A stretch of 64,000 bases of DNA from Cladophialophora immunda (lineage: Eukaryota > Ascomycota > Eurotiomycetes > Chaetothyriales > Herpotrichiellaceae). The first letter of the stretch is position 1, and every line of letters starts with the position of its first letter. Under the pieces are notes generated by a model, which saw nothing but the letters and a program-made list of their open reading frames with translations, was not told where the DNA came from and ran no database searches. Position numbers and translations under genes: made by a program. Positions 41,226 to 53,508 of this stretch are shown here, one piece after another. The stretch is taken from positions 1,922,001 to 1,986,000 of the forward strand of contig NW_015622547.1 in the NCBI RefSeq assembly GCF_000835495.1, read 5' to 3'.

Positions 41226-42253
41226 ATGGCATACAACAAAGCATTCAATCCCGATGCCTTGCCTGCGTACGGCCACACACCCCTCCCCCGCTTCACTCCC
41301 CCCATGGAAAAAGGGACATACTCACTGACTACCTACTTGTTCATGACAGTCACGCAGAGCCCGAGCAGGCTGCGCAAGCTCTCAGTCAACTCGAAGCAAA
41401 TCGTATCCCACTCCGTCCTGGCCAAAAGCAGGCTCCTTTGAACCCAATCTCTCAACACCCTGCGCCAGCTGGTGGCCGTCGTCCCTCCCCTGCGGGCATT
41501 CCCCAGAATTCCTATCGACCACCTCCTGCTCAAATAAGTCCGCAACAACGCCCTATACACAATCAACCTTACGGTGACAACCAGTTTTCGCGCTTACAAT
41601 CGCCCCCTCCAACGAGCTATGGCTACACATCTCGTCCCCCGGTTGATCCTGCCGGTGCGCGACGAAGTTCGCATGAAACACACCAATATCCACCCAGGAC
41701 GCCTGCACCTCAAGATCCTGACACAGTTGACCTGCAGCCTCTTTTCCGTGCTGCAAATGCATCAGGCACTGGATCGCTCACAACAACGGAGCTGGGTTCG
41801 GCCTTGGTGAATGCTGACTTCACTCCTTTCGATAGCCGAACTATCTCTTCGTTGATGCGCATGTTCACCAACTCACCTCCAAACCAGCCCCAAGGGCCGA
41901 CGATTACCTATCAAGAGTTTGAAAACCTTTGGCGCTTTCTCGCCGCCTGGCGCACTCTGTTCGAGAAATTCGATGAGGACAGGAGCGGCCGAATATCGTT
42001 GGCAGAGTTCTCCAAGGCTCTGACGGCGTTTGGATATCGGTTGTCCGCGCCGTTCGTCAACATTCTCTACCACACCTTCAACGATCGAAGTCCCATCCAG
42101 AATCAAGGCATGAGCTTTGATCTATTTGTACAATCGTGCATCAGTCTGAAAAGGATGACTGACGTCTTTAAGAAGTACGACGATGACCGGGATGGGTATG
42201 TCAGCCTGAGCTTCGAGGAGTTCCTAACGGAGATTCTACGATTGCGGGATTAA
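41226..42253 (+). CDS. Penta-EF-hand calcium-binding protein (ALG-2/peflin type)
   Basis: Two exons, 41226-41266 and 41350-42253, with an 83-bp intron; 314 aa. The donor (gtacgg) is not the best consensus but is the only GT in exon 1 that keeps phase, joining MAYNKAFNPDALPA to HAEPEQAAQALSQLEANRIP. The N-terminal ~150 residues are Pro/Gln/Ser-rich and disordered, as in peflin and yeast Pef1. The PEF domain fills about 150-314: EF1 LFRAANASGTGSLTTTEL (degenerate loop), EF2 around ITYQEFENLW, EF3 FEKFDEDRSGRISLAEF (canonical), EF4 degenerate, EF5 FKKYDDDRDGYVSLSFEEF. PEF proteins dimerise through EF5 and act as calcium-dependent adaptors in vesicle coat, membrane repair and polar growth processes. 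Confidence 0.85.
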
Positions 42254-44577
42254 TCTGCGGGTGTTTCCAGTCTTGAACCTACATTTAATGTATCTCGGCC
42301 TCCCAGAGTAAGAAGTCGCCTTGGATAAAGTGACTTTTGAATGCTTTGAAATTCCTTTGATGTTGGCAACTCCGTAGCGGAGTCTGTCTCTCCGTATGCA
42401 AACCCCTGCAGGTAGTATCCACCAAGCCTGTGGAAGTAAAAAATGGCAGAGTCTGACGCACTCTCGAGATAACGACGAGGCAACTGCCAGATCAAACAGC
42501 TGATATCGTCAATTGAGGATAGGGGTATCATTCAGCATAATAATAGAGTACATGTCTTTATAAATGATTAGTATCTTGGAGCGAATAACTTAGGGTAACC
42601 ACTATTAGAGAACCCTCTTCTCGCGAGACTGTGCCATTTGTTTTTGACATGGGCTAGCCACTAACTAATCTTCTTTTCTTCCTTTTCAAAAGCCACCATT
42701 CCACTGACGCAGACTCGCCCTCAGACTATCGTGTCATGTAGCGAATGCCCATTACCCCAGAGAATTGCCCAATAGGGCTAAGAGTGAGGCACGAAGGAAG
42801 GGAACGAGCTTCTCCTCGTATTCGATGGGTTTGTCTAAGGGGTTCGTTTGGCCGGCAAAATGGTCGACAAGGGTCGGGGGGGCTCCCAGGCACCGTCATG
42901 AGACCAAAAGTTCCGAGGTCTCACTGCGAATGGCATTGCTGAGCTGACATCGACCAAGCGAGAGACGGGCGTCCGTGCGGGCAATGTCGCCAAAGGTGCC
43001 GATCACAGTTTGTGGCGGACTTGAACGTCAGAGTGCCTGGCTGGTTGATGGTTAATAAATCTAAGATCCGGCGGTCGAAGTTGCAGAGTCCACCTGGCTT
43101 GAACCTAATCAGCTCTGCTTGGCCACGTGGAATTCTGCAGCGAAGCCTTCGAACATTCTTTGTGGAGGCTGCTAAATCACCTGCTCCTTGGGTTTCTTCT
43201 TGTGAATCAGCACTTGTCGAGAATGTTTGGAGGGGTGGAATAGCAAAAGGTCGTGGCCGCCGAGGAAGCGTCATCCCTGGATATCAGGCAAATTCTAAAG
43301 GGCTCCCGTGCTCAGCCTCTAACAAGAAAGCGGGAAGTTTGAACGCATGGAGAGCTAGCTTATGGCGTGGTCCGACTTTGCCGATTTCCACATTAACCGC
43401 CGGCGATCGCAGGTGACAGAAAAGGTCAATGAGGGAGGGAAGCTCGATACCGAATCACTGGCGTGATGGGCGATGAACGAGACCTGGGTAGGACAGAGTA
43501 AAGTCACCGCATTTGGTGCTTCCCTTGGTGGCATCGCGTGTTCGGCCTTCTCGATAAGTCCTCCGTTCCCCAAGCGATCTGTAACCCCCATTAGCTATCG
43601 GCGATGGAGAATGGCTGCGGGAGGTCAACGGTGGGCGCTAGAACGTTTGCTCCTGCAGACACCAGGCACATGCGGCAGTTGAGCTGGATACCCTAGAAGT
43701 GGCCTAGCGAGGCGCACGCCGTTTGGGCGAAACGGAGACTTCCCATTGTTGCAGGGAGAGCCCAAGCCAAACACTCGCGGAGGAGACAAGGGTGCAGCCT
43801 CTTCCCTGTGATCTCTTGACCTGGGCGTTGATCTGTTTGACATTGTTTACAGTAATGCACTACCAGCGAGGGTCTCGAGTGCGACAATATGAATCGCAGG
43901 GCTCTTTGAGACACAGCAGGCGATCATTGTGGCCGGCGATCGTCGCCGAGTGACCACTTGGGCTTGAGTCTGTGGGTGACGCTGGCCCCCAGGGGGTTTG
44001 ACGGGCTTTGGTGATGGAGGGGCGGGTTCCTTTTAGCTGGTGGTGCGCAGCCGAATTCTCACCAATTGCCACTATTCCAGGCGGCGAGCATCAGAGGCGC
44101 CTCGGCGTGAAGCCATGCATGCAACCAGGATCCAACGCGCTCGCTATGACCGGCCCCCCCAGGAGCCAGAACTTCGTCGCTTTTGGCTGCTGCGCTTGCC
44201 ATGCCCACCCCGCCACAAACCACGAGTCGGGACCCTGTCTGCACCTAGTCACCAGAAGACGGGATAGGATCCCACCCATTTGTTACTCCTGGTTGATCGT
44301 TGCTAGCTCGCTGCCTACCAAGCAGGGGAGTACTACTCGTACTGCTACCATATTACTTCCACTACCACCGTCTCAAAAGCCTACCGATTTCAAAGCTGAT
44401 GTTGAGAACTACCGCTTTGCTGTCTCCTGCACCATCCTATCTCCTCCCTACCATCCTCGCATTCTCCCGCTTGCTTTGCTATCGTCCTCCTGCTCCCGAT
44501 GCGCTCCTCTCCAGCCTGAGTGCACTCTAGCTTCTCAGCCCATGTATTCGGGTGTCTGCAGATGAGGCGCGTCAACC
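42254..44577. other. Gene-poor 2.3 kb stretch upstream of creB
   Basis: Between two plus-strand genes. The best frame is an ATG-initiated 117-codon minus frame (42921-43274, MTLPRRPRPFAIPPLQTFST) without family resemblance. Overlapping plus frames lack an ATG. The 250 bp before creB are strongly pyrimidine-rich on the plus strand, as expected for its promoter and leader. Confidence 0.5.
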
Positions 44578-46991
44578 ATGACTTCCTTCTTTGGAAAGCT
44601 CAAGAGCCAGGTGAGTCAGGAAACCAGATGAATCGAGTCTCCATCTCTCTTCGGTATCCTTGGTGAAGGCTCGCGCAAGTTCTGTGGTTGTCTTTGTTTG
44701 TCGACTGCCGTGGAATAGTAACTAATCGCCTGGTGTCTCCCTAGAATGCGTCTGCCCCGGCAGTAGGCGCAGCCACCGCCAGAAAGGACGCAAATGCGCC
44801 TCTACCTACCCCTCTTGAGCGCATGCTCGCAAGTGCTGGTCCAATTCGCAACGATGGCAGTGATAAATTCTTTGGCATGGAAAATGTATGTCTTGGGTCT
44901 TGCTTGGAACCCCTTACGCTCTGTTGTTAACAAAGCATCTTCTGCAGTTCGGAAACAGCTGGTCAGTGCTGAAACACCGTCAACATCGAGGGTTCTTGGT
45001 CTGATTTTCGCAGCTATTGCAACTCAATCCTGCAGTGTCTCTACTATTCTGTGCCCTTCCGAGAACATGTCCTTTCATATCCGCGCCGGTCCAATCCTGA
45101 CGCTGTCGCCCACGCTCAATTGCACGCTCCGCCTCGGGTACCGCCGAATCAACAAAATGGGGCGGCGAAGAAGCCGCCGCCTGGGCCTGCATCCGCGCGA
45201 AATGCCGGCACTCCCCCTCAACAACAGAAGCCAGAGGATAAAGACTCGCCAGAGTACAAGAAGAAACAAGCGATCTTGTCGGGCCCCATTCTCAACATGA
45301 CTTACGATAACTCGCAGGATTATGATATGCCAGAAAGCCTTTTCACATCGCTCAAGGACATATTCGAGGCGATTGTCTTGCATCAGTCAAGGATGGGGGT
45401 CGTCAGCGGGCACAGATTCCTTGAGGTTCTACGCAAGGAGAATGAGATGTTCCGCTCTGCCATGCATCAAGATGCACATGAATTCCTCAACCTTCTCCTC
45501 AACACCGTGGTGGAGAATATCGAGGATCACGACAGAAAACTGATTGCGCAGAAGAAAGTCGAGGCGCCCCCTCCGGCACCAGAAGAACCCGCCGATATGT
45601 CAAGAACGGAATCAGCGACTGTATCGTTTCCCTCCATATTGCCAGTTCCGACAGCGAACTCTCCGACAAAGTGGCTTCATGGCCTCTTCGAAGGCACACT
45701 CACTTCTGAAACCAGATGTTTGACTTGCGAAAATGTTTCCCAGCGTGATGAGCCTTTTCTAGATCTTTCAGTCGACTTGGAGCAACACTCATCTGTCACT
45801 GCATGCTTACGAAGATTTTCCGAGGAGGAGATGCTGTGCGAGCGAAACAAATTCCACTGCGACAACTGCGGCGGCCTTCAGGAGGCGGAGAAGCGAATGA
45901 AGATCAAGCGACTTCCACGAATATTGGCCTTACACCTAAAGCGGTTTAAGTATACCGAAGATTTCGGGCGTTTGCAAAAGTTATTCCACAAAGTCGTGTA
46001 TCCTTATCATTTAAGACTCTTCAACACCACGGACGATGCAGAGGACCCTGACCGACTTTACGAGCTCTATGCAGTGGTTGTTCATATTGGTGGAGGTCCG
46101 TACCATGGTCACTATGTCGCCGTCATCAAGACCCAGGATCGGGGCTGGCTGCTTTTCGACGACGAGATGGTTGAACCTGTCGACAAGAACTTTGTCCGCA
46201 ACTTTTTTGGAGATAAACCGGGACTTGCGTGTGCCTACGTGCTGTTTTATCAAGAGACAACACTTGAAGCTGTCCAGAAGGAACAAAGAATGGAAGGAAA
46301 GAGACGGGCTTCGCAAGATCTAACCAATCCCCTTAGCGTTGATGCCAAACGCTCGGCAGAGTTGCACCGTGTCGAAACCTTCAGTCCAATGGGCTCTCCA
46401 GTGTCGCCAGCAGAATCCGCACAATACGCTGTGCTCGATCATGCTGTGACTGCCCCCCCTCAATTCAAGGCGAACGGACATGTTGAATCCCCTCAGTCTC
46501 CTACTCTCACTGCCGCTAGACCGACCAGCCCCGTTGTGCAAAGCAAGAAAGAAAAGGCGAAGGAAGAAAAGGCACGGAAGGCAGCAGAAAAACAGGCGGA
46601 GAAGGAGAGACAAGAAGCCGAACGACAACGCCGCAAAGAGTTGGCCAACAAAATCACGGAAGCGCACAAGAGACAAGAAGCGGAACTGAAGGCGGCAATG
46701 GAAGCAAGTAAGGCTACGAAGGCCGAAGAAGATAGGCGAAACGCCCTCGAACGAGCGCACACCGTTCAAGCAAACGGAAGTAGTCATTCGGGCCTGGATC
46801 GGTTCAAACGATCGAAGAGTCTACGATTTGGGTCCTTAACCAAAAGGGACAAGCCGCCGTCGAATCCATCCGAGGAGCATATGGTTACCCCAGACACAGC
46901 GGAGAGCACGGAGTCTCCGGAAAAAGAGAAGGAGAAAGAGAAGAGAAACCGATTTAGCATTCGAAAGAAGTCGTTCGGCGTATTATCATGA
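44578..46991 (+). CDS. creB: CreB-type ubiquitin-specific protease (USP12/46 family)
   Basis: Four exons: 44578-44610, 44745-44885, 44948-44961 and 45014-46991; 721 aa. The third exon is only 14 nt. It reads FGNS and the first two bases of the catalytic Cys codon, completed in exon 4 ([20 protein letters not shown]). The His box is [20 protein letters not shown]. Two Cys pairs (CLTC, CDNC) form the family zinc site. The C-terminal ~200 residues contain a charged coiled coil ([20 protein letters not shown]) and a basic tail. The order of domains matches Aspergillus CreB, a deubiquitinase that works with the WD40 protein CreC in carbon catabolite repression and stabilises target proteins. The residue before the catalytic Cys is Ser where Thr is usual. 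The start gives [11 protein letters not shown], a short conserved-looking leader. Confidence 0.9.
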
Positions 46992-48721
46992 CGAAGACGC
47001 AGGTATTAACACATCTACGAGTGGACCATCTTCGACCCGAGTTTGCATTGCACATACATCTTTTAACGGATCATTAGAAGCCGACGAAGCGAAATGATTG
47101 TTTGGGCGTATTGTCATGGTTGGTCTACAAGGGAGTTATACTCCAGGCAGCACAAAATCTTTGCTATGTGTGTCCGTTGTCAGCCGGACGACCTACGCGT
47201 GCGGTTCGCACGCTCTCGAATTTATGACTGGATTACGAAACTTCACAAAGAGATGACGGCATTTACATGGCGCCTTCATTGCCTGCATGACTTCCTTCCA
47301 CCCATGTTTCACCATTACTCTTTTCAGGAGCTGAGATGTCGAACGGAGAGTCAGCTCGCGAGCAATTTACAACGGAGGAGCAGAGATTGACCTTCGATCC
47401 ATGCCAGGCGGTTTGTCTATTTCGCTTGCGGTTCAGATACAGTCATTGGCGGCACAGTGAGTACGTCAAAAAACGCTGGTCTTCAGTGCTCCCAGGCAAT
47501 GTCGGGTACTGTGGAATGTGGAAGAAATCAGGAGGCAGCTATTGCTGAAGGCTCAGTTCGGGATCGGGTTGACTGTACTGTGCATGGGCACGTCGCTTCA
47601 CATACCCTTGTGTTGGACATGCTTGGTCCCCCCGTATAACGGAGGGATGAAGGGCACCGCCGGCCCTCGAGGTGAAGATGGGATTTCTCCCGACGTGCAT
47701 GGAGAATTATTTGTCTTGCCGTTTTCGCTCGTGGCAAAGCGGAAGTGCATAGTGATTGGTGTAATGAAACGTGAAACACATTTGCAAAGTCTGAAGAGGA
47801 GCAAAATCAAAAAACCGCATACAGGTGAAAGGAAAACAGAGACGATTATGAATATAAATTCTTGCGAGAACCAATGGCTCTGTGGATCGTTCGAATAAGG
47901 AACATCTCTGATATTCGTCTTCCCTTGCCCTGTATTCCTCCTGGAGGCGGTAGCCAGGATGACATTTGATTGGCATTCCCCCGGGCTTCCACCAAGAGCA
48001 CTATCGAACCTATCCATGTTGGCGACAATGCTGGCCTTGGAGAAGAAAGGATTCAAGGCTCCTCGCCTCTTTCGATGGATCTCGTGTTCCAAAAAGTAGA
48101 GATTGCCTCACGCCTGAAGATGCGCCCTGCTCTACTGTCCAGACGAGGACCCTCGCATGGCACCACTGGTTTGCATGTCACGTTTTGCCTCCCTAAAGCA
48201 TGATATGGGAATGCTCCACACCCGTCTCTGGAGCAGTTGAGCCTCATGCAAAAAAAAGGTGGTGGAGCGCAGGGCCGGTGCCCTGAAGACTTGTTCGATT
48301 TCTATCAAATCATGCCCGGTCGAGTCACTCCCCGCGTGGTGGCTCGTGAAGTAATAGACCGGTGCTTTCGAGCCTTAGGCAGTTCGAAAGCCCTACTGGT
48401 GGGCTGAACCTTGTTCTGTGGCACAGCTCGTGCGAGTTGGGTTGTCATTATCGTCTATCAGTGGACAATATGTGGCGCCTCTACCCCTCGAATTTTGGAG
48501 TTTTCTTCCTCGCTGGCGACGGATATACGCATGCTGATATCTTCGGGTGGATCATTCGAGGACGGCTGCAGAGAAGGCGTCCTCGAAGGGGTCGGAGCCA
48601 CTGAGTATGACCGATCGGCGTGTAAGTGTCCAGAAATTGCTGTTCTGCTCTCTCGTGGTCCGTGTGTCGATGGGTAAACGATCTTAAACAGTGCTCGTCG
48701 ATGTTGTGGTTGGACTTGATG
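46992..48721. other. Intergenic region between convergent genes creB and YOS1
   Basis: About 1.7 kb between the creB stop (plus) and the YOS1 stop (minus). Frames of 60-165 codons exist, one with a hydrophobic run (47598-48092, minus) but with no ATG at its opening and no relatives. I see no supported gene. Confidence 0.5.
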
Positions 48722-49357
48722 TCATCCAAGCATAATTTCATAGATAATGATCAAAGAATTCACCAGTATCAGCGGCACTGTTTCTCCCCCGAACGCGGAG
48801 GGCCCGTTAGCACACGTCCTGTTCATGCCCGGCACGAAGTTTTCGCTGCTACACTCATACAAAGTGCCAGGCCAGCCATATTTGGAGGGTACTAACCTCG
48901 ACATAGCGTCCGGACACTCGAAATCAGGTTGATGCCTTTACTGCGAAAGCTTTCCGGGTCTTGAGCCGGAGCACCGAACGCGGCGCCAGTAGAAGGATCG
49001 TTCAGAGAGGTTTTGCCCCAGCCAACTGTTTGCCCCCAGGTTATATGTTAGCCACTTGGTTTCCTCCATCTTGACATCCACCAAGGAATTGCAACGCGAG
49101 ACAAAATCAACGGCAGAAGGGATGAGAATGCAGCTTGGGTGGGGCGTGCGTAGGACATACTTCGAGCGAGGAAGCGGTCTTCAGAGAGAATAGCGATGGC
49201 GTTGAGGAGGAGACAACTTGCTGAGGTGAAAGGTGGGTTGTTAGTCTCACAGCATTACTTGTAGGGTAAAGGGCATGGTGTCGGATTGGTATATTTCATG
49301 TGGGCTGCCAGGGCACTCACCATAGATGAACGGCCCGAAGCCAAAGAGACTGAGCAT
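48722..49357 (-). CDS. YOS1: Yos1 / IER3IP1-like ER-to-Golgi transport protein
   Basis: Four exons: 49357-49321, 49220-49161, 49025-48897 and 48777-48722. Three GT-AG introns of 100, 135 and 119 bp keep phase; 93 aa. The spliced protein reads MLSLFGFGPFIYASCLLLNA, then IAILSEDRFLARIGWG, SKGINLISSVRTLCRVPLIL and VNSLIIIYEIMLG at the end. This matches the small Yos1/IER3IP1 family over its full length: an N-terminal hydrophobic helix, the LNAIAILSEDRFLAR signature and a C-terminal helix. Yos1 is a membrane subunit of the Yip1-Yif1 complex needed for COPII vesicle transport from ER to Golgi. No exon exceeds 130 nt, so it is easily missed by simple frame searches. Confidence 0.88.
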
Positions 49358-50196
49358 TTTGGCGCAATCAGTAGGGTGCGAACGTCCTAGGTGCAAGAGG
49401 AACACCAGGGATCCAGGCGAGATTCTTCAAAGTCACAAAGGCGAGTATGGGATCTGCGTGAGCCAAAGGTCAAGGTCGATGTGTCTGGGTGTTGAAGCCA
49501 CCAAAGCCAGATCGGCGCGGAACAATGTCAGGCCGAGCATCCGATCCTGTGAGCCCACCTATTTGGCACAATTCAGGGCAGCTATGGGGTGTTTTTTTTT
49601 TAGCGACTGGCCGCCGTCTATCTCTCTCAATTCAACCACGATGAGATCCAGCATGAACTGGAGGCGACTGGCCGGAGCTGGAGACGCCCTTCAGCTCGCA
49701 ACTCAGGACATGGGATGCCCTTATCAGGACATATCAGCTTTTCGCCCAGCCTTGTGAGGAAACCATTTTCGGAAACCCACTTCTCATATCGTCGACGTAC
49801 GCAATGCTTCACCGTTACCCTCGGTGGCCGTATCTGATTCCTGTTCATGAATTTGCTCCAGAGGTACCTCTGTGATCGAGTTCTTGCACAACGGATTCCA
49901 TGATGTATTGCGGGTTGATATCCTTTTTGGGGTGCCGAGGATATCTCCATGTAGGGAGGTTTCCTCTCCGCACCACTCATACCATTCGATATCAGATAGC
50001 GCGCAGAGGCGGGGTTGGAACTGCCTCATCTATCAACTGACTCAGACAAAAAGGAACGCAACAGGGATGGCCAGTCTATATAAGGTGTGTGGGTGTGCAT
50101 GTCACACCTCACACCCTCCCAATCCTCCAAGGTATCAAAACTTGTCAGAGCACCATTGCACCGATCTCCGCACATTATCCGTTACATCAAACCAAC
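49358..50196. promoter_or_regulatory. Divergent promoter region, YOS1 and cupin gene
   Basis: About 840 bp between the minus-strand YOS1 and the plus-strand cupin gene. A frame at 49326-49757 overlaps the YOS1 start and has no support. A TATA box lies at 50077-50084. Confidence 0.55.
50077..50084 (+). promoter_or_regulatory. TATA box of the cupin gene
   Basis: tatataag, 113 bp before the cupin start codon, followed by a C/A-rich leader. A clear TATA box is uncommon among the promoters in this window and suggests a regulated gene. Confidence 0.55.
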
Positions 50197-50760
50197 ATGG
50201 CTGAAATGGCTCAATCTGTCACCACCCTACCACCTGTTAAACGGTACATAGCGACTCACGATGCCAACGGCAAGAGCGTCTATCTTGACACGCCTCCACA
50301 GCAATACTTTCCCGTTCCCGACGTGGGTGGCCTTGCACGGTCGTTTTCCGTGTCGTCGGTTCCGGCTAAACTGGAGAACGACGAGGACGTGAAAGCATAC
50401 CTAGGCAAAGAGGGACCGACCAGCTGGACGTCTCCAAGCATTGTCACACCAGCAGGCGTGAATCTTCTCATCGTGGATCTGGCGCCGGGAGGAACGAGCG
50501 TCATGCACCGGACCGTGTCCATTGATTTCTCCGTCTGCGTGATCGGAGAAATTGAGCATGAGCTGGACGGCGGAGAAAAGGTCTTGTTGAGACCGGGAGA
50601 TCATATCGTCCAGCGAGGGACCATGCATCGATGGCACAACGCCTCGAAGACTGAGCCAGCGAGGTTTATAGCCACCACTGTTTCTTGCCTGCCCTTCGAC
50701 ATTGCCGGCAAACAGCTAGAGGAGATTCACCTCCCGAGAGAGCCGCAGGAGAAGCTATGA
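50197..50760 (+). CDS. Small cupin-domain protein
   Basis: Uninterrupted 187-aa frame from an ATG in good context (caacatggct). The single cupin barrel covers about 75-165. The first metal motif is partial (GGTSVMHRTVSIDFSVCVIG, with one of the usual two His). The second is complete: GDHIVQRGTMHRWHN. The pattern is close to small fungal cupins that sit beside oxidoreductase or secondary-metabolism genes, but the neighbours here are housekeeping genes. Substrate and catalytic activity are unknown; the incomplete first motif leaves metal binding open. The upstream TATA box suggests inducible expression. Confidence 0.8.
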   Translation: MAEMAQSVTTLPPVKRYIATHDANGKSVYLDTPPQQYFPVPDVGGLARSFSVSSVPAKLENDEDVKAYLGKEGPTSWTSPSIVTPAGVNLLIVDLAPGGTSVMHRTVSIDFSVCVIGEIEHELDGGEKVLLRPGDHIVQRGTMHRWHNASKTEPARFIATTVSCLPFDIAGKQLEEIHLPREPQEKL

Positions 50761-51548
50761 GTTCTTGAAGGATGGCAAGTGGCAGGACTGACCCGTCAAT
50801 CAAATGAACATTTACATTCACTCACGATCAATGTTTCTGCCTCACCTGTCTCCACTAACTGCCACAGATTCACTATTGTCCAGGCAGCCACAAACCAATC
50901 AGAAAATTGCTACCATATCAATTAAAGGTCCAGAAATCTGTGCAACATATCCCAGAAGTTCACACAGCGGTAAAGAGACCTATAATAACTGCGAACTTCG
51001 TCAATGGGATATAGGCCAAAGTTTAGTGGGTTTGGTGGGAGGGGCCTTTCCAGACGTGGCCGCTGCTCAGCAGTAAGGTCTCGCCACGTCAAAATCCGAA
51101 AAAGCAAGATCAACTTGCGAAGTAGGTCATAGAACCGTTGAAGCGGCTGTTGTAAGATTGCTCGATAACGCTCACCACCGGGGTGAGGACAGGAGCCGCA
51201 ACACCTGCGAGGTTCGAGTGGGAAAGGTAATATGAGACTTGATCGGGTCCACTAAACTTTTTGCTGTTTGAGACGAAGGTAGTGGTAGAGGAGGTACTGT
51301 TCGATCCCTGTATCGGTTTTTTTTTTTTTTTTTCTCTCACCCATTGTCGAACTATTATTATTATCTCTAGGATGTTGTGGTGAAAATAGTATCACGAGGC
51401 TGTGGGGACAAGGCTGAAACTAACGCGATACCTATCCTGAAACCTTGTGAACGCTGACCCTTTCCATCACTATCGTCCATGTTTAATCGTCCTTTCCTGT
51501 TCGAGCCTATATTGATGCTGCAATTGAGCATTAGCTACTGAGCAAAGA
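50761..51548. other. Intergenic region between the cupin gene and ALG12
   Basis: About 790 bp, containing a 17-base T run (51317-51333). No gene is visible; the 3' part must be the ALG12 promoter. Confidence 0.55.
51317..51333. repeat. 17-base poly-T run
   Basis: Uninterrupted T run about 215 bp upstream of ALG12. Poly-dA:dT tracts commonly keep fungal promoters free of nucleosomes. Confidence 0.85.
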
Positions 51549-53508
51549 ATGAGCCGCCTCGAGCTCTGGCAATCATGCTACCTGTTGTTCCCCTTACTGG
51601 TCTTGTGCCACCTGTACATTTCCCCATATACCAAAGTCGAGGAATCCTTCAATATTCAAGCCGTCCACGACATCCTCCAATATGGTGTGCCCACCCAGAA
51701 CTCGAATCTCAGATTCAAGGCCCTGTATGACCATATGACCTTTCCTGGCGCCGTGCCCCGGACGTTCATCGGTGCCGTGGTCCTGGCAGCTGTAGCGAAG
51801 CCGGTTGTGTGGCTTGGAAATCTCGATGGCGCACAGCAACAGTTACTTGGTGAGATACGGACACATCCTGGATCGAACCGCCCTTTCGTTCTTTGCTGAC
51901 TCCTGGACAATCCAGTCCGCTCTATCCTCGGCCTCTTCAATGCGGCTGCGCTCATCTACTATGCATCAGGGGTGAGGCGAGCATATGGGAAAACTGCCGC
52001 GGCGTGGTACACCATTCACCAAGCGAGTCAGTTTCACGTCTGGTATTACTCGTCGCGGACCCTGCCCAATATGTTCGCTTTTGGGATGAGTATGTGCCCG
52101 CGGTTGCTCAGTATCAGCTCGAGACTAGCTAAGAACAAGACATCCAGGCACATTTGCGCTCTCGCTCCTCCTCCCCGTCACGCCGTCAACTACAGAATCA
52201 CTCGTCAAACGTAACAAACTCGCGCTGTACCTCCTCACCCTGGCCGCCGTCATTTTCCGCTCTGAGCTTGGCCTTCTTCTGGGCTGCCAGTGCCTCTACA
52301 TGCTTCTTCGCCCGGGGCTCAAGATCTCGGCGGCTCTCTCCCTGATCCGCAGGGTCTTGGTGCCTGCCATCCTCACCGCGGCCGTCACAGGTCTTTTATT
52401 GACCGTCTCTGTCGACACCTTCTTCTGGCAGTCGCCGAACCCCCTCTGGCCCGAGCTCGTGGCGTTCTTGTCCAATGTCTTCCCACAGAAGGACAGCCTC
52501 GGTGCCTCTGCCTGGGGCACGAGTCCCTGGTATTGGTACTTTACCAACGCCCTGCCGCGGCTGCTGATGAATCCCTTCGTGTTGGGCCTGATCCCTATCG
52601 GCTTCACCTACCGCAGTATCGCAACCTCGAATCTGGACCTCATAGCTCCCTCGCTGGGCTACGTGTGCTTATACTCCTGCCTTGCGCACAAAGAGACACG
52701 CTTCCTCTTCCCTGTCGTGCCTCCCTTGACAGCAGCGGTTGCCAGAGTCGCAGCGTACATCTACACTCAGAGCGGCCGCTATCCGATCTACTACATCTTC
52801 ACACTCTTCATAGTCCTGACCACAACCTGCACCGCCCTTGTCTCTCACCTGTTCCTCCTCCCGCTATCCGCGCAGACCTACCCCGGCGCTCACGCGCTAT
52901 CGGCCCTGCACTCCGTTTCCCTCAACTACCCACCCCGACCCACCGTGCGCGTCCACCTGACAAACCTCGCGTTACAGACGGGCGTGACGCATTTCCTCTC
53001 CACGCCCTCCTTCACCAACTCGTCAGGCCACGGCAGGCCCGTCTTCTACCTGCCTGGCTCGCCCTCCGGGGACAAGCCGCCCTTGGTGTCCACCCAGCGC
53101 ACGAGGTGGGTCTACGACAAATCGGACAATGAGACGGAATTCCTCTCCCCCATGTTCTGGGCGCAGTTTGACTACGTCGTCGTCGAGGATCCGGGTCGGG
53201 TCATTGGGCGGTGGGACGTCGTGGACAAAGTGCCTTCGCTGGGACCCCCGCAGGTCCTGACACCGGACGTCGGGAGGGGATTGCTTGTGCTGGGGGACAA
53301 GGAGGAGAGGAGAGAAGTTGACGGGCTCTCCAGGCTTGTGGAAGCGATTTATGGGAAGAAGATGAAAATGTTGTACGGAGTCGTGCACGATGTGCTCAGG
53401 GAAGGGTATGGATTGCAGCATGTGCTGGGAAAGCGAGGAAGTTGGACGAAAGGGTGGTGGGTGCACTGGGGGCTGGAGAACCGGTTATATATTCTGAAGA
53501 GGGCGTAG
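51549..53508 (+). CDS. ALG12: Dolichyl-P-Man alpha-1,6-mannosyltransferase (ALG12)
   Basis: Three exons: 51549-51849, 51916-52089 and 52148-53508, with GT-AG introns of 66 and 58 bp; 611 aa. The first luminal loop carries the GT22 signature ISPYTKVEESFNIQAVHDIL and then YDHMTFPGAVPRTF, which are diagnostic for ALG12 within the GPI-mannosyltransferase superfamily. About ten hydrophobic helices follow, and SSRTLPNMFAFGMSTFAL spans the second splice junction. The conserved HKETRFLFPVVPPL motif lies mid-protein. The enzyme adds the eighth mannose, in alpha-1,6 linkage, to the dolichol-linked oligosaccharide in the ER lumen during N-glycan precursor assembly. It ends 79 bp before the stop of the convergent dynamitin gene. 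Confidence 0.92.

Noticed and set aside
42921..43274. ATG-initiated 117-codon minus frame (MTLPRRPRPFAIPPLQTFST)
   Set aside because: Real ATG and fair composition, but no recognised family, no introns and a competing open frame on the other strand. It may deserve an RNA check.
47598..48092. Minus frame with a hydrophobic run between creB and YOS1
   Set aside because: It opens without ATG; the first internal Met leaves an unremarkable sequence. Probably a chance frame in the 3' region.
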